From positions 1 through 64,000 of the forward strand of contig JADKBW010000018.1 of assembly GCA_016714905.1 (NCBI GenBank): DNA of 64,000 nt. Reading direction: 5' to 3'. Position numbers and translations under genes: made by a program. How positions within the stretch are numbered: position 1 is the first letter of the stretch; each line of letters begins with the position of its first letter. Of this stretch, positions 51,691 through 60,323 are shown one piece after another. The DNA is from Flavobacterium sp. (GTDB taxonomy: Bacteria > Bacteroidota > Bacteroidia > Flavobacteriales > Flavobacteriaceae). The notes under the pieces are model-generated. The model saw only the letters and a program-made list of their open reading frames with translations. It made no database searches and was not told the DNA's origin.

Positions 51691-52407
51691 CGGAATTCCC
51701 AGCACATAACTAGGAATTCAGCTAACGGATATTAATAAAAGAAACAAGTTGACTAAACCTGCTCTAAGGCTTCTACTCCTAACAAATTCTTGTTTTTATA
51801 TTATTAAATTTATTATCGGATTAAGTAATTAAAATGGATAAGCTGCAAAAACACCAAGCAGGTAATTCACTTCCCAAATCGCATAATCTTGCGTATCTAC
51901 CAATCCGTCTCCGTTAAGATCCGATGGCTGTACTCCAAAATCTCCGTTCAGGTAACTTACTTCCCATACCGAGTAATCTTGCGTATCAACTAGATCGTCG
52001 ATAACTAGCTCTCCTTGATACATCGCAAATACACCTGGTTCAATTTCAGTCATGTTATCTCCATAAGCTTGTGACGCTGCACTTGAGAAATCATAGCTCA
52101 ACGCAACAGCACCAAGAGTTTGCGGTGTAGCACTCCAAGTTTGAACGATGTTACTTCCTTTTACAGCGACATAGTAAGAACCTGCAGCAGCCGTATTGAA
52201 AGTTACAGAAAGTGTACCATCGGTTTGTAAAGTACCAACCGCAGTATCAACTAGAGAGTAATCAAGAGCATCATGCAATTCTACCGTCATATCCTCAACA
52301 TCTGTTGCAGAAGGCATCGCGTTAAGGCCATCCCATTGATTCAACTTAACAGAGTTCATTGTAGAACCTCCTAAATAGTAACCTTGAACGAACATCGTTA
52401 AGTTAAC
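51427..52407 (-). repeat. 981-bp 3' cassette, copy 2
   Basis: Partner of 44143-45123, differing at scattered single bases. It includes the end of the YDG-repeat protein gene and the decayed sorting tail. Only this copy is followed by a strong terminator. Confidence 0.9.
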
Positions 52408-54381
52408 TTCTGAACCTCCACCACAATTGTTAGTCAAACTGTAAGCGTAATCATTACAATCAGTTCCAGCACTGAGAGCAGAATATCCTGTTGGTGCACC
52501 AACTCCTGAACAAACAGAAGCAGTTCCATTCGTATAACCATCAGCATCTGTATCTTCGTAGAACGTTGCAAATTGCCATTTTAAAGGATCTGCCGGAGCA
52601 CAGTCAGTGTTGTTAGTAGAGGTTCCTACTGGTTGACCTGTGCAAGACTCAATCCCTACTCCTGCACCAAATCCGTCTCCGTCTGTATCGGCATAGTAAG
52701 TCTGAGGTTGATTCAACGTTAACGTTAAAGTAGCGGTGTTACATCCTGATACGAATGGATAAATTCCAGAAACATTATACGTTGCTCCACTTGTTGCCCA
52801 AGTATAAGAAATTCCACATGCAGTTACGGACTCACTTCCAGTGGTTGTAAGTGGCGTAATAGTCAAGTTCAACGTAGCAGTGTTACATCCAGAAACGAAT
52901 GTAGTGCCGCTTTGAGAAGTTGTATAAGAAGCTCCATTTGCTGGCCAAACATAGGTTTGTCCCGCACAAATTGAAGACGTTACACTTCCTGTTGTAGTAG
53001 GTGATGTAACCATAAGAATAGCAGTCCCAGAATTATTTGATCCGACTAAGTTGTTTGAATCGGTAACAGAAACCAAAGTATAGTTTGTAGAAATTGTTGG
53101 AGAAACAGAAATATTCGCACCACTCACATAGTTGTTTACTGTAAAAGAGGTGTTCCCATCCGAATAAACAATTTTAAACGGTGAAGTTCCTCCAGTGATG
53201 TTAACTTTCAAATTTGAGGAAGCTCCCAAACAAATAGAACCGTTTCCTGATATAACCGCTGCTGTTGATGCCGGCGGTAATGTAAACCCAGTAGCAGTAA
53301 ACGTTATTGTACCAGTAGTATTTGTCGCTAAAGTCCAGTTTGCTGGGTTGGAAACTAAAGCTTTATAGGCACTGAATGAAGTTTGATTGCTTCTCGAACC
53401 TGTATATTGCCCTCTGGTAGCTGAGCCTCCCAGCGGAATATTGCCATTAGCCACATTTAGTTGAGAAGGTAAATAAGAATTATTGGCACTTGCACTTCCA
53501 CTACTAATCCATGTTGCAGCGGCTGAAGTACCTTGCCCATACAATCCAAAAAGAATCGTCCCGGAAAAAGTAGTTGGGTTTGTATTGGTATTCCAATCTG
53601 GGTTTGATCCAGATGTTGCAGCTCCTTGATAGGCAAAAATGGTATCCCCAGCAGAAGATAAACCGTTCAGATTTCCCGAAACTATAGATCCATTATTGGT
53701 AATTGCAGTCGAAGAATTGTCTTGAATTGTAATGACTGTTCCTGCTAGAATCGGCGCACCACTATTTCTCCAAATTACAAAATTCTCACCTCCTCGCGCG
53801 TTGTTTGTTGCGTTGGCAGAGGCTGTACTCAAAAAGCCATTATCGGTAAATTTTATAAACGTATTGGTAGCAATATCAACCCAAGTAACGAAAGCAAAGG
53901 AGTCTGGCGTATTCCACTGAAAACCTACTATTGATAAATCTCCAACAGCTAAGACAGTTGCTGGTGGAGTAATATTTGCGACTAATCCTGTTGGTTGCGT
54001 CAATAAATAATTAGTAGCATTTGAAAAACCCAAAGTTGAAGTTGAAGTAACTGCGATTCCAGTTCCTACCGCTGAAGAAGCGAAGGTTCCGGTCCCTACT
54101 AAAGTAACTAAATCAGGGGAAACAACACCCAATAAAGTCCCAGAAATAGTAGCCGCTGTGGTACCATCAAAAGATTTATTTGCCGCAACAGGATTGCTAA
54201 CCGTTACAACTTTTTTATCAATTACAGCAGACAATCCGGTCGGCTGAGTCAAAGAATAATTTCCCGCCTGAGCTCCGCTTAACGTTGAAGTGGAAGTTAC
54301 AGCAACTGTTCCTGCTCTGAAACTATTGAAAAATCCAGACCCTACAAAATTAACTACATCGGCACCCAAAACTCCAACCAA
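51829..54381 (-). CDS. YDG-repeat surface protein, C-terminal part with dockerin-like module
   Basis: The 850-residue frame holds two YDG-type repeats (AANKSFDGTTAATISGTLLG, VVSPDLVTLVGTGTFASS, NATNYLLTQPTGLVANIT). A domain of unknown type follows at about residues 140-350 (AVGDLSIVGFQWNTPDSF, TFIKFTDNGFLSTASANA), then Ig-like/PKD-like segments rich in paired Cys (CAGQTYVWPANGASYTTSQS, TACGISYTWATSGATYNV). Two MopE-like repeats (YYADTDGDGFGAGVG, YEDTDADGYTNGTASVC) precede the dockerin-like C-terminal module shared with the mosaic gene (VNLTMFVQGYYLGG to YLLGVFAAYPF). The frame is joined to the upstream part by an indel at about 54,400. Confidence 0.75.
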   Translation of the reverse strand: MVGVLGADVVNFVGSGFFNSFRAGTVAVTSTSTLSGAQAGNYSLTQPTGLSAVIDKKVVTVSNPVAANKSFDGTTAATISGTLLGVVSPDLVTLVGTGTFASSAVGTGIAVTSTSTLGFSNATNYLLTQPTGLVANITPPATVLAVGDLSIVGFQWNTPDSFAFVTWVDIATNTFIKFTDNGFLSTASANATNNARGGENFVIWRNSGAPILAGTVITIQDNSSTAITNNGSIVSGNLNGLSSAGDTIFAYQGAATSGSNPDWNTNTNPTTFSGTILFGLYGQGTSAAATWISSGSASANNSYLPSQLNVANGNIPLGGSATRGQYTGSRSNQTSFSAYKALVSNPANWTLATNTTGTITFTATGFTLPPASTAAVISGNGSICLGASSNLKVNITGGTSPFKIVYSDGNTSFTVNNYVSGANISVSPTISTNYTLVSVTDSNNLVGSNNSGTAILMVTSPTTTGSVTSSICAGQTYVWPANGASYTTSQSGTTFVSGCNTATLNLTITPLTTTGSESVTACGISYTWATSGATYNVSGIYPFVSGCNTATLTLTLNQPQTYYADTDGDGFGAGVGIESCTGQPVGTSTNNTDCAPADPLKWQFATFYEDTDADGYTNGTASVCSGVGAPTGYSALSAGTDCNDYAYSLTNNCGGGSEVNLTMFVQGYYLGGSTMNSVKLNQWDGLNAMPSATDVEDMTVELHDALDYSLVDTAVGTLQTDGTLSVTFNTAAAGSYYVAVKGSNIVQTWSATPQTLGAVALSYDFSSAASQAYGDNMTEIEPGVFAMYQGELVIDDLVDTQDYSVWEVSYLNGDFGVQPSDLNGDGLVDTQDYAIWEVNYLLGVFAAYPF

Positions 54382-55733
54382 AGTCCCGGTGATTGTTGCA
54401 GTAGTTGTACGGTCATATACTTTACCGCTACAGTAGCGGTAGCGGTAATAGGTCTAACCAAAATATTGGCCGTTAAACTTGTAGGCTGTATGAACGTATA
54501 ATTTGCCGCATTAATGCCGCCTAAACTTGACGTTGAAGTAACTCCAATTCCGTTTCCAACATTACTTGAATTGAATGTTCCGGTTCCAACAAAGGTGACT
54601 ACATCAGAACCAACTCGGCCTACTAAAGTTCCCGTTATAGTGGCTACTGCCGTACGATCATAAATTTTGTTCACAGCCGAAGCATTTAATGTAAGTTGCT
54701 TTGGAGTGACAGTCAATAATTGGTTTACCGAAGGCGCAGCATCATATACTGAATCACCAAACTGAAAAGCGGTAATCGTAGTCGTTCCTGCGCCAGTAAT
54801 CGTTACGACATTCCCTATAATAATTGCCACATTAGGATTAGAACTAATATAATTTGCCGCTAAACCAGAACTTACTGTTGCTGATAAATTAAAATTAGAA
54901 CTTCCATACACCACATTCGCCAAAGGACCAAATGATAGAGTTTGAGGAAGTAATGGCACTGGAAAATCAGTAATATTGGCGGTTAAGCCACTAGGTTGAG
55001 CCAAAATATATTTTCCAGAATTAGAACCCGAAATGGAGTAGCCCGAAACAGTGACAGGCTTGTTATTTCCCGTTTGTGAATTGTTAAAATTTGCCACTGG
55101 CACACCAGCTAAAGCTATATTTGCTGCGTCAGCGGCTAACACCCCAGATAAAAAAGCGTTACCGCGCAAGGTTGCTAGTGTTGAGCCATCGTTGACTTTA
55201 TTATTGGCAGCAATCCCAGCTACAGTAATTGATTTTACATCAACTGTATTAACTGCATCGGTAGGTAAATAAACATCTTCATAAGGATTAAACTTGCTAA
55301 TGAAAACGGATCCTGAATGATTTCCTGGAGAAGTAGAGGCTGCTATTCTGAGATAATAAGTTACCGGATTACCTGACCCATCGTCTGCTGCCTCAAAAGT
55401 TGCTCCTCCCGCATATACATTTGATGCAAAATTAGAAACTAAAGAAATTTCAAAACCACTAGGAACAGTTAGATTTGTTGGAGTAATACCAGGCGGAACC
55501 ATAGGGTTTCTAGGATACAGAAAGGACTTATAAGCAACAACAAAGGAATTAGCAACGGAGGGCGTACCATAAGTCGTATTCAATGACCCCAACATATTTG
55601 TTATTATAAAGTAGCAAGCATCAAAGTAGTGCAATCCTAATACAGTGTTGTCTTGACCTCCAGCTACATCAAATTGCGCCAAGGTCTTTGAGATCCACTC
55701 AGGTATTCTGAAATCAGGTTTTGGTAACACCAC
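54354..55733 (-). CDS. YDG-repeat surface protein, middle part
   Basis: The 459-residue frame starts inside the protein (LPKPDFRIPEWISKTLAQFD). It continues through a ~150-residue beta domain (SGFEISLVSNFASNVYAGGA, YYLRIAASTSPGNHSGSV), a YDG repeat (GIAANNKVNDGSTLATLRGN, KYILAQPSGLTANIT), a bacterial Ig/MBG-like domain (LSFGPLANVVYGSSNFNLSA), and a second YDG repeat (NKIYDRTAVATITGTLVGRV). It ends at a frame break at about 54,400, where the expected VYDRTTTATITGTLVG phrase is split between frames. YDG repeats occur in large bacterial adhesins. The ATG at 55733 is not the gene start. Confidence 0.72.
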   Translation of the reverse strand: MVLPKPDFRIPEWISKTLAQFDVAGGQDNTVLGLHYFDACYFIITNMLGSLNTTYGTPSVANSFVVAYKSFLYPRNPMVPPGITPTNLTVPSGFEISLVSNFASNVYAGGATFEAADDGSGNPVTYYLRIAASTSPGNHSGSVFISKFNPYEDVYLPTDAVNTVDVKSITVAGIAANNKVNDGSTLATLRGNAFLSGVLAADAANIALAGVPVANFNNSQTGNNKPVTVSGYSISGSNSGKYILAQPSGLTANITDFPVPLLPQTLSFGPLANVVYGSSNFNLSATVSSGLAANYISSNPNVAIIIGNVVTITGAGTTTITAFQFGDSVYDAAPSVNQLLTVTPKQLTLNASAVNKIYDRTAVATITGTLVGRVGSDVVTFVGTGTFNSSNVGNGIGVTSTSSLGGINAANYTFIQPTSLTANILVRPITATATVAVKYMTVQLLQQSPGLWLEFWVPM

Positions 55734-56205
55734 TTGTTCTTGTCGCTCATAAGAAATTGGTTGTGTAATTGATTCCTACTCGAACGCATCAACGAGGTAT
55801 TTGTATCTGTAAAATTGCCAAACCATCATTCCCATCGAAAGTAGTGACTACATTATTCGATATAAGTAAGACGTTGAAATTATTAATGGAGCAGTTGAAC
55901 CACTATTAGAAATTACACATTTCTGACCTTGAGTTAAAGTTCCTGAAAGGTTAAGAAATCCTGTTGGATTACCAGAAATAGTGGCATTTCCTGTAGTTCC
56001 TGCATTTGCCCATAGTCAATTTTGTATTGGACCAGGAAGATAAATCAAGATTGTCTCCAATATTAGTAATCTCAATACATTTATTATTACCCACTCCATT
56101 ATAAACTTGAGAAATAATGATTTGACCTACTGAAGTCAAAGAAGTACATCCTAGTATTAAGGTAAAAAATAGTTTTAATCGCTTTGATTGGAATTTCTCT
56201 TTCAT
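55734..56205 (-). pseudogene. YDG-repeat surface protein, N-terminal part, several frame breaks
   Basis: The gene start is the ATG at 56205 (MKEKFQSKRLKLFFTLILGC), with a signal peptide and a lamin-tail-like domain (IIISQVYNGVGNNKCIEITN, LDLSSWSNTKL). The frame breaks at ~56,015. The next frame gives ANAGTTGNATISGNPTGFLN and LSGTLTQGQKCVISNSGSTA to ~55,860. Further frames then give NVVTTFDGNDGLA and NFTDTNTSLMRSSRNQ before the middle part. At least three indels fall within 450 bases. All pieces are good family-like sequence, so decay seems recent or artefactual. Confidence 0.65.
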
Positions 56206-56434
56206 ACCTTTTTTTTGCGAAGATAGAAATAATTCTATTCTAGTCTTTTCAAAATAAAATACCAATCGTTTTAGATTTTATAAATTGTTTCTCAAAGTCA
56301 ACAAAAAATATTCCCAACACAACGTTAAGTCTTGTTAAACCATCGTTAAACTCTTTTTCAAAAAACAATACTTTTCTAATTTTACGTTCACATTTAAAAA
56401 AATAATTTCGTTTCATTAAAATGATCAAATAACC

Positions 56435-57832
56435 ATGAAAAAATTTTCTAGTTTATTCTTAGTATCAGTGTTAAGCGGGGCTACAACACTTGCAGGCTAC
56501 AAATTATTGATAGACAATGATGGATTCTTTTCAAAATCAAAAAGTGTGGTGACGCTCGCGCCCAGCAACTACGCTAAAAACGCCAGTCTGGTTCCTGAAG
56601 GTCTCGACTTTACGGAAGCAGCAGACAAAACAGTTCATACTGTCGTGCACGTAAAAAATGTATCGTACCGAACTATTTCCAATCCAATGCTCGAATTTTT
56701 CTACGGATATAGCGGCGGTCAACAACAAGAACAAGTCGGAACAGGTTCTGGTGTCATTATCTCCGAAGACGGTTATATCGTAACAAACAATCACGTAGTC
56801 AAAGACGCTTCTGATATTGAAATCACCTTAAACAACAAAAAGACTTATAAAGCAAAACTCATCGGAACCGATTCTAAAATGGATATTGCTTTACTGAAAA
56901 TCAACGCCGATGAAAAATTACCTTATTCTGTTTTCGCAGATTCGGACAATTCTAAAGTAGGCGAATGGGTCTTGGCGGTTGGTAATCCATACAGCCTTAC
57001 TTCGACAGTTACAGCAGGAATTATTTCTGCCAAAGCGAGAAATTTAGATACCAATGGCATCCAATCTTTCATTCAAACCGATGCGGCGGTAAATCCGGGA
57101 AATAGCGGCGGTGCACTAGTTAATACTCGTGGGGAATTGATCGGAATCAATACCATGATTTCATCGCAAACTGGTTCTTATGTAGGATATTCTTTTGCTG
57201 TTCCTTCAAACATCACTCGAAAAATTATTGAAGACATCATGGAGTTTGGAAACGTACAACGTGGAATTCTAGGTGTTGAAGGTGGCGAATTAAATAGCGC
57301 CGCTTCTAAAGAATTAGGCGTAAAAGAAACTCAAGGTTTCTATGTGAAAAAAGTAACCAAGAACTCTGGCGCTGAAAAATCGGGCTTAACCAAAGGCGAT
57401 ATCATCGTAAAATTAGACAACCAAGATATCAATACTTATGCAGAATTGTCTGGTTTTATCAATACCAAAAGACCAAACGACAAAGTGCAAGTATCGTATA
57501 TCAGAGATGGAAAAACCTACTCCGTTCCAGTTGTGTTAACCAAAAACGAATTCTATACCACCGAGTTTAAAGGTATCGAATTTGAGAATATTGACGCCGC
57601 CGATAAAAAGAAATATCGCATAGATGCTGGAGTTCGTATCAAGGAAATTAACAATGACAATCTGAAACCCTATTACGACGAACTAAAAGGAACCATTATC
57701 CTCAGTATCGATAATATGAAAGCAAGCGATGTGGAAACGGTCTCAAGAATCATCGGAAAGAAAGACGAAAACCAAAGCGTTAGTATTGAAATGATTAACA
57801 AAATGGGGCAACGAATTCGAATCATTATTTAA
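56435..57832 (+). CDS. DegP/HtrA-family periplasmic serine protease
   Basis: A 465-residue Do-like protease with an N-terminal export signal (SSLFLVSVLSGATTLAGYK) and the trypsin-like catalytic triad: His in GYIVTNNHVVKDASDIE, Asp in TDSKMDIALLKINADEK, Ser in DAAVNPGNSGGALVNTRG. Two PDZ domains follow (GILGVEGGELNSAASKELG, KSGLTKGDIIVKLDNQDIN; and a second from about residue 375). It degrades or refolds misfolded envelope proteins. It lies beside the surface-protein block, which would be a source of such clients (inference). A tandem intergenic repeat follows it. Confidence 0.94.
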   Translation: MKKFSSLFLVSVLSGATTLAGYKLLIDNDGFFSKSKSVVTLAPSNYAKNASLVPEGLDFTEAADKTVHTVVHVKNVSYRTISNPMLEFFYGYSGGQQQEQVGTGSGVIISEDGYIVTNNHVVKDASDIEITLNNKKTYKAKLIGTDSKMDIALLKINADEKLPYSVFADSDNSKVGEWVLAVGNPYSLTSTVTAGIISAKARNLDTNGIQSFIQTDAAVNPGNSGGALVNTRGELIGINTMISSQTGSYVGYSFAVPSNITRKIIEDIMEFGNVQRGILGVEGGELNSAASKELGVKETQGFYVKKVTKNSGAEKSGLTKGDIIVKLDNQDINTYAELSGFINTKRPNDKVQVSYIRDGKTYSVPVVLTKNEFYTTEFKGIEFENIDAADKKKYRIDAGVRIKEINNDNLKPYYDELKGTIILSIDNMKASDVETVSRIIGKKDENQSVSIEMINKMGQRIRIII

Positions 57833-57875
57833 AATTGGGTTAACCTGTTGTGTGTAATTCATTTATTTGTTTTCT

Positions 57876-58001
57876 TAACCACATAGCAACATAGTTTTTA
57901 TGAAAATTATCAAGACATTTCATTTTAGCATAGTAAATCATAACTATGTGAACCAATAAGTGGTCTTTAAGAACTTTTTTTCCTATGTTTCTATGTGGTT
58001 A
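57876..58001. repeat. Long inverted repeat downstream of degP
   Basis: TAACCACATAGCAACATAG (57876-57894) pairs with CTATGTTTCTATGTGGTTA (57983-58001) with one mismatch. Inside lies a smaller hairpin, CATAGT-AAATCATA-ACTATG (57929-57948). The RNA would be a long structured stem-loop. Confidence 0.7.
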
Positions 58002-58297
58002 TTAACTGAAATTTTTAATATATTTTAATTTCACCCAACCTTTTAGGTTAATAATTAATTCTAAAAAAACCACTTCTGTTTCGAGCGGTTTTTTATTGCG
58101 AAAATTATCAAGACATTTCATTTTAGCATAGTAAATCGTAACTATGTGAACCAATAATTGGTCTTTTAAAAACTTTTTTTTCTATGTTTCTATGTGGTTA
58201 TTAACTATAATTCTCTATTTATTTTAATTTCACCCAACCAATTAGGTTAATAATTAATTCTAAAAAACCACTTCAATTTGAAGTGGTTTTTTTATGG
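57902..58297. repeat. Tandem direct duplication of a ~198-bp intergenic unit
   Basis: Unit 1 is 57902-58099 and unit 2 is 58100-58297, nearly identical by eye. Each contains the CATAGT/ACTATG hairpin, the closing arm CTATGTTTCTATGTGGTTA and a terminal hairpin with T-run. The terminal hairpin is degenerate in unit 1 (CCACTTCTGTTTCGAGCGG) and perfect in unit 2 (AACCACTTCAATTTGAAGTGGTT pattern). The opening arm of the long stem is not duplicated. Confidence 0.8.
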
Positions 58298-58317
58298 AGA
58301 AATTTTTCAAAAAATCA

Positions 58318-58348
58318 TTTACGAAATCGATTGAAATCGATACTTTTG
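58318..58348 (+). promoter_or_regulatory. Bacteroidota-type promoter of the GAPDH gene
   Basis: TACTTTTG at 58341-58348 matches TAnnTTTG; TTTA sits 19 bases upstream in place of TTTG. The start codon is 47 bases downstream. Confidence 0.6.
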
Positions 58349-58395
58349 CAAAAATTTTGAAATAAACAACACTAACTATTTTATATTTTCAAACT

Positions 58396-59844
58396 ATGAG
58401 CAACACCAATGTATACGAAAAGGAAGTCTCTTTTCAAGTCGACAGAAGAAGAGCTGGCGTAGAATTTATCAAAATCATCAGCGATTTATGGTATGACAAA
58501 TCCATCGAAATGGTTTTATTCCGAAACCAATTAATCAATCGTAATGTCAGCGATATTATCAACCTACATGAATATGCGGGTGAATTCGTGGGCAAACCAA
58601 TTTCTATTTTCGACACAGTTGACATCGCCAAAGCAATTCTTTCTTTAGATTTACCACCGTCTAAATTAGACATTGGAAAATTGACGTACGAATACAATCT
58701 TGAAAATAATCACTACAACAACGCCAGAGCCTTTGTCGTAGATAAACTAAAGAATGCCAAAGACACCCAAGATATTCAACCCAAAGATGTTGTACTCTAT
58801 GGTTTTGGTAGAATCGGTCGATTGTTAGCGCGTGAATTGATGTCAAAAATGGGCAAAGGAAATCAATTGCGATTGAGAGCGATTGTTACGCGCGATAAAA
58901 ACGATGCGGTTTCTTTAGAAAAAAGAGCTTCTTTATTACGTTACGACTCGATTCACGGTGATTTTCAAGGATCAGTCGTTGCCGATGCTGAAAACAATGC
59001 CCTCATTATCAACGGAACTACGGTGCATATCATTACGGCAAACGGACCAGAAGAAATTGATTATACCAAATTCGGAATCGAAGATGCCTTGGTGATTGAC
59101 AATACAGGGGCTTTCACGACACAAGAAGCACTAGCAAGACACCTCACTTCAAAAGGAACTCAAAAAGTATTATTGACTGCACCAGGAAAAGGCGTTCCGA
59201 ATATCGTACATGGCGTGAACCACAACGAATACAATCCAGATGAAGTCAATATTTTCTCAGCGGCTTCTTGCACCACCAATGCGATTACGCCGATTTTGAA
59301 AGCGTTGGAAGATACTTTGGGTGTGGTAAAAGGACATTTAGAAACGATTCATGCCTATACCAATGACCAAAACTTGGTCGATAACATGCACAAAAAATAC
59401 CGTCGCGGAAGAGCAGCCGGATTGAATATGGTCATTACGGAAACTGGAGCAGGAACAGCGGTTGCGAAAGCAATTCCTTCACTCGCTGGAAAATTGACTT
59501 CCAATGCCATTCGAGTTCCAGTACCAAATGGTTCTTTGGTTGTTTTGAACTTAGAAGTCGGTAAAGAAACCTCCATAGCAGACATCAATGCGATTATGAA
59601 AAAATATGCCTTAGAAGGCGAATTGGTTGAGCAAATCAAATACTCATTGAACAACGAATTGGTGTCTTCAGACATCATTGGAACCTCAGCACCTGCTATT
59701 TATGATAGCAATGCTACCATCGTTTCTGGAGACGGAAAAAACATCGTACTATATATATGGTATGACAACGAATATGGTTACAGCCACCAAGTGATTCGTC
59801 TGGCAAAATATATTGCAAAAGTAAGACGCTATACGTATTACTAG
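58396..59844 (+). CDS. Glyceraldehyde-3-phosphate dehydrogenase, long form
   Basis: A 482-residue protein: an N-terminal extension of about 130 residues (FQVDRRRAGVEFIKIISDLW), then the NAD-binding Rossmann motif (VVLYGFGRIGRLLARELMSK), the catalytic SAASCTTNAITPI (Cys about residue 292), HAYTNDQNLVDNMHKKYRRG, GAGTAVAKAIPSLAGKLTSN and a C-terminal WYDNEYGYSHQVIRLAKYI. It oxidises glyceraldehyde-3-phosphate in glycolysis. The extended form is usual in Bacteroidota; the role of the extension is unknown. It has its own promoter and terminator. Confidence 0.95.
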   Translation: MSNTNVYEKEVSFQVDRRRAGVEFIKIISDLWYDKSIEMVLFRNQLINRNVSDIINLHEYAGEFVGKPISIFDTVDIAKAILSLDLPPSKLDIGKLTYEYNLENNHYNNARAFVVDKLKNAKDTQDIQPKDVVLYGFGRIGRLLARELMSKMGKGNQLRLRAIVTRDKNDAVSLEKRASLLRYDSIHGDFQGSVVADAENNALIINGTTVHIITANGPEEIDYTKFGIEDALVIDNTGAFTTQEALARHLTSKGTQKVLLTAPGKGVPNIVHGVNHNEYNPDEVNIFSAASCTTNAITPILKALEDTLGVVKGHLETIHAYTNDQNLVDNMHKKYRRGRAAGLNMVITETGAGTAVAKAIPSLAGKLTSNAIRVPVPNGSLVVLNLEVGKETSIADINAIMKKYALEGELVEQIKYSLNNELVSSDIIGTSAPAIYDSNATIVSGDGKNIVLYIWYDNEYGYSHQVIRLAKYIAKVRRYTYY

Positions 59845-59869
59845 TAGATACCCAACTTAGACTAAACAG

Positions 59870-59902
59870 AAAATCCGCTTCATGATGAGGCGGATTTTTT
59901 AT
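59870..59902 (+). terminator. Intrinsic terminator of the GAPDH gene
   Basis: AAATCCGC (59871-59878) and GCGGATTT (59890-59897) form an 8-bp stem followed by T-rich sequence, 27 bases after the stop. Confidence 0.85.
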
Positions 59903-59907
59903 TTTTA

Positions 59908-60047
59908 GGAGCTAATCCTGCTGTCCGTTCACCCGAGCGAAGCGAACGGACCGAACACAAAATTAAATAATAGTATTTCGTGAGGTAATCTTTTGTTCCG
60001 TTATACTTCACAAAAGGATGCCACTGCCATCAGGGCTAGGGCATTGT
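59908..60047. repeat. Intergenic element A (flavobacterial extragenic-repeat type)
   Basis: Begins GGAGCTAATCCTGCTGTCC, contains the inverted pair CCGTTC...GAACGG around ACCCGAGCGAAGC, and ends AAAAGGATGCCACTGCC and ATCAGGGCTAGGGCA. The wording resembles extragenic repeats I recall from Flavobacterium genomes; this is not verified. Confidence 0.45.
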
Positions 60048-60150
60048 CGTATGTAGAAGTCCGCGTGAGATTTGATATTAAGAGGAGGACAGCCAGTGGC
60101 TGTCAGGTATTTTTTATTTCATCAGAGCAATTAGAGATTACTATTTCATG

Positions 60151-60243
60151 TAATTGCGTAAGGGATAGAGGCGATATCCTCGCAGCGCAGCAAGAGATAA
60201 AGCCGATAGCCCGACCCGCCTTTTTCGGCGAGGTCACGCCCAA
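60151..60243. repeat. Intergenic element B, opposite orientation to A
   Basis: Reads TAATTGCGTAAGGGATAGAG, GCGATATCC, AAAGCCGATAGCCCGACCC, then a GC-rich palindrome (GCCTTTTTCGGC). Its reverse complement has the same order of words as element A (GGCTATCGGCTTTATC ... GGATATCGCC), though divergent. Confidence 0.4.
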
Positions 60244-60263
60244 GAACCTAAAATGCACAGCAC

Positions 60264-60323
60264 ACAACCTACAACCACAACCTACAACCTACAACCGACA
60301 ACTTACAACCCACAACCCACAAC
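60264..60323. repeat. Heptamer repeat overlapping the APC permease stop codon
   Basis: Nine consecutive words of the form ACAACCT, ACAACCC or ACAACCG (one is shortened to six bases, one is ACAACTT). The array runs to 60323, the first base of the permease stop codon (60323-60325, minus strand). Confidence 0.7.

Noticed and set aside
43918..52500. Transposon or IS explanation for the 981-bp duplicated cassette
   Set aside because: No transposase, terminal inverted repeats or target duplications are visible at the edges; recombination between gene 3' ends fits better.
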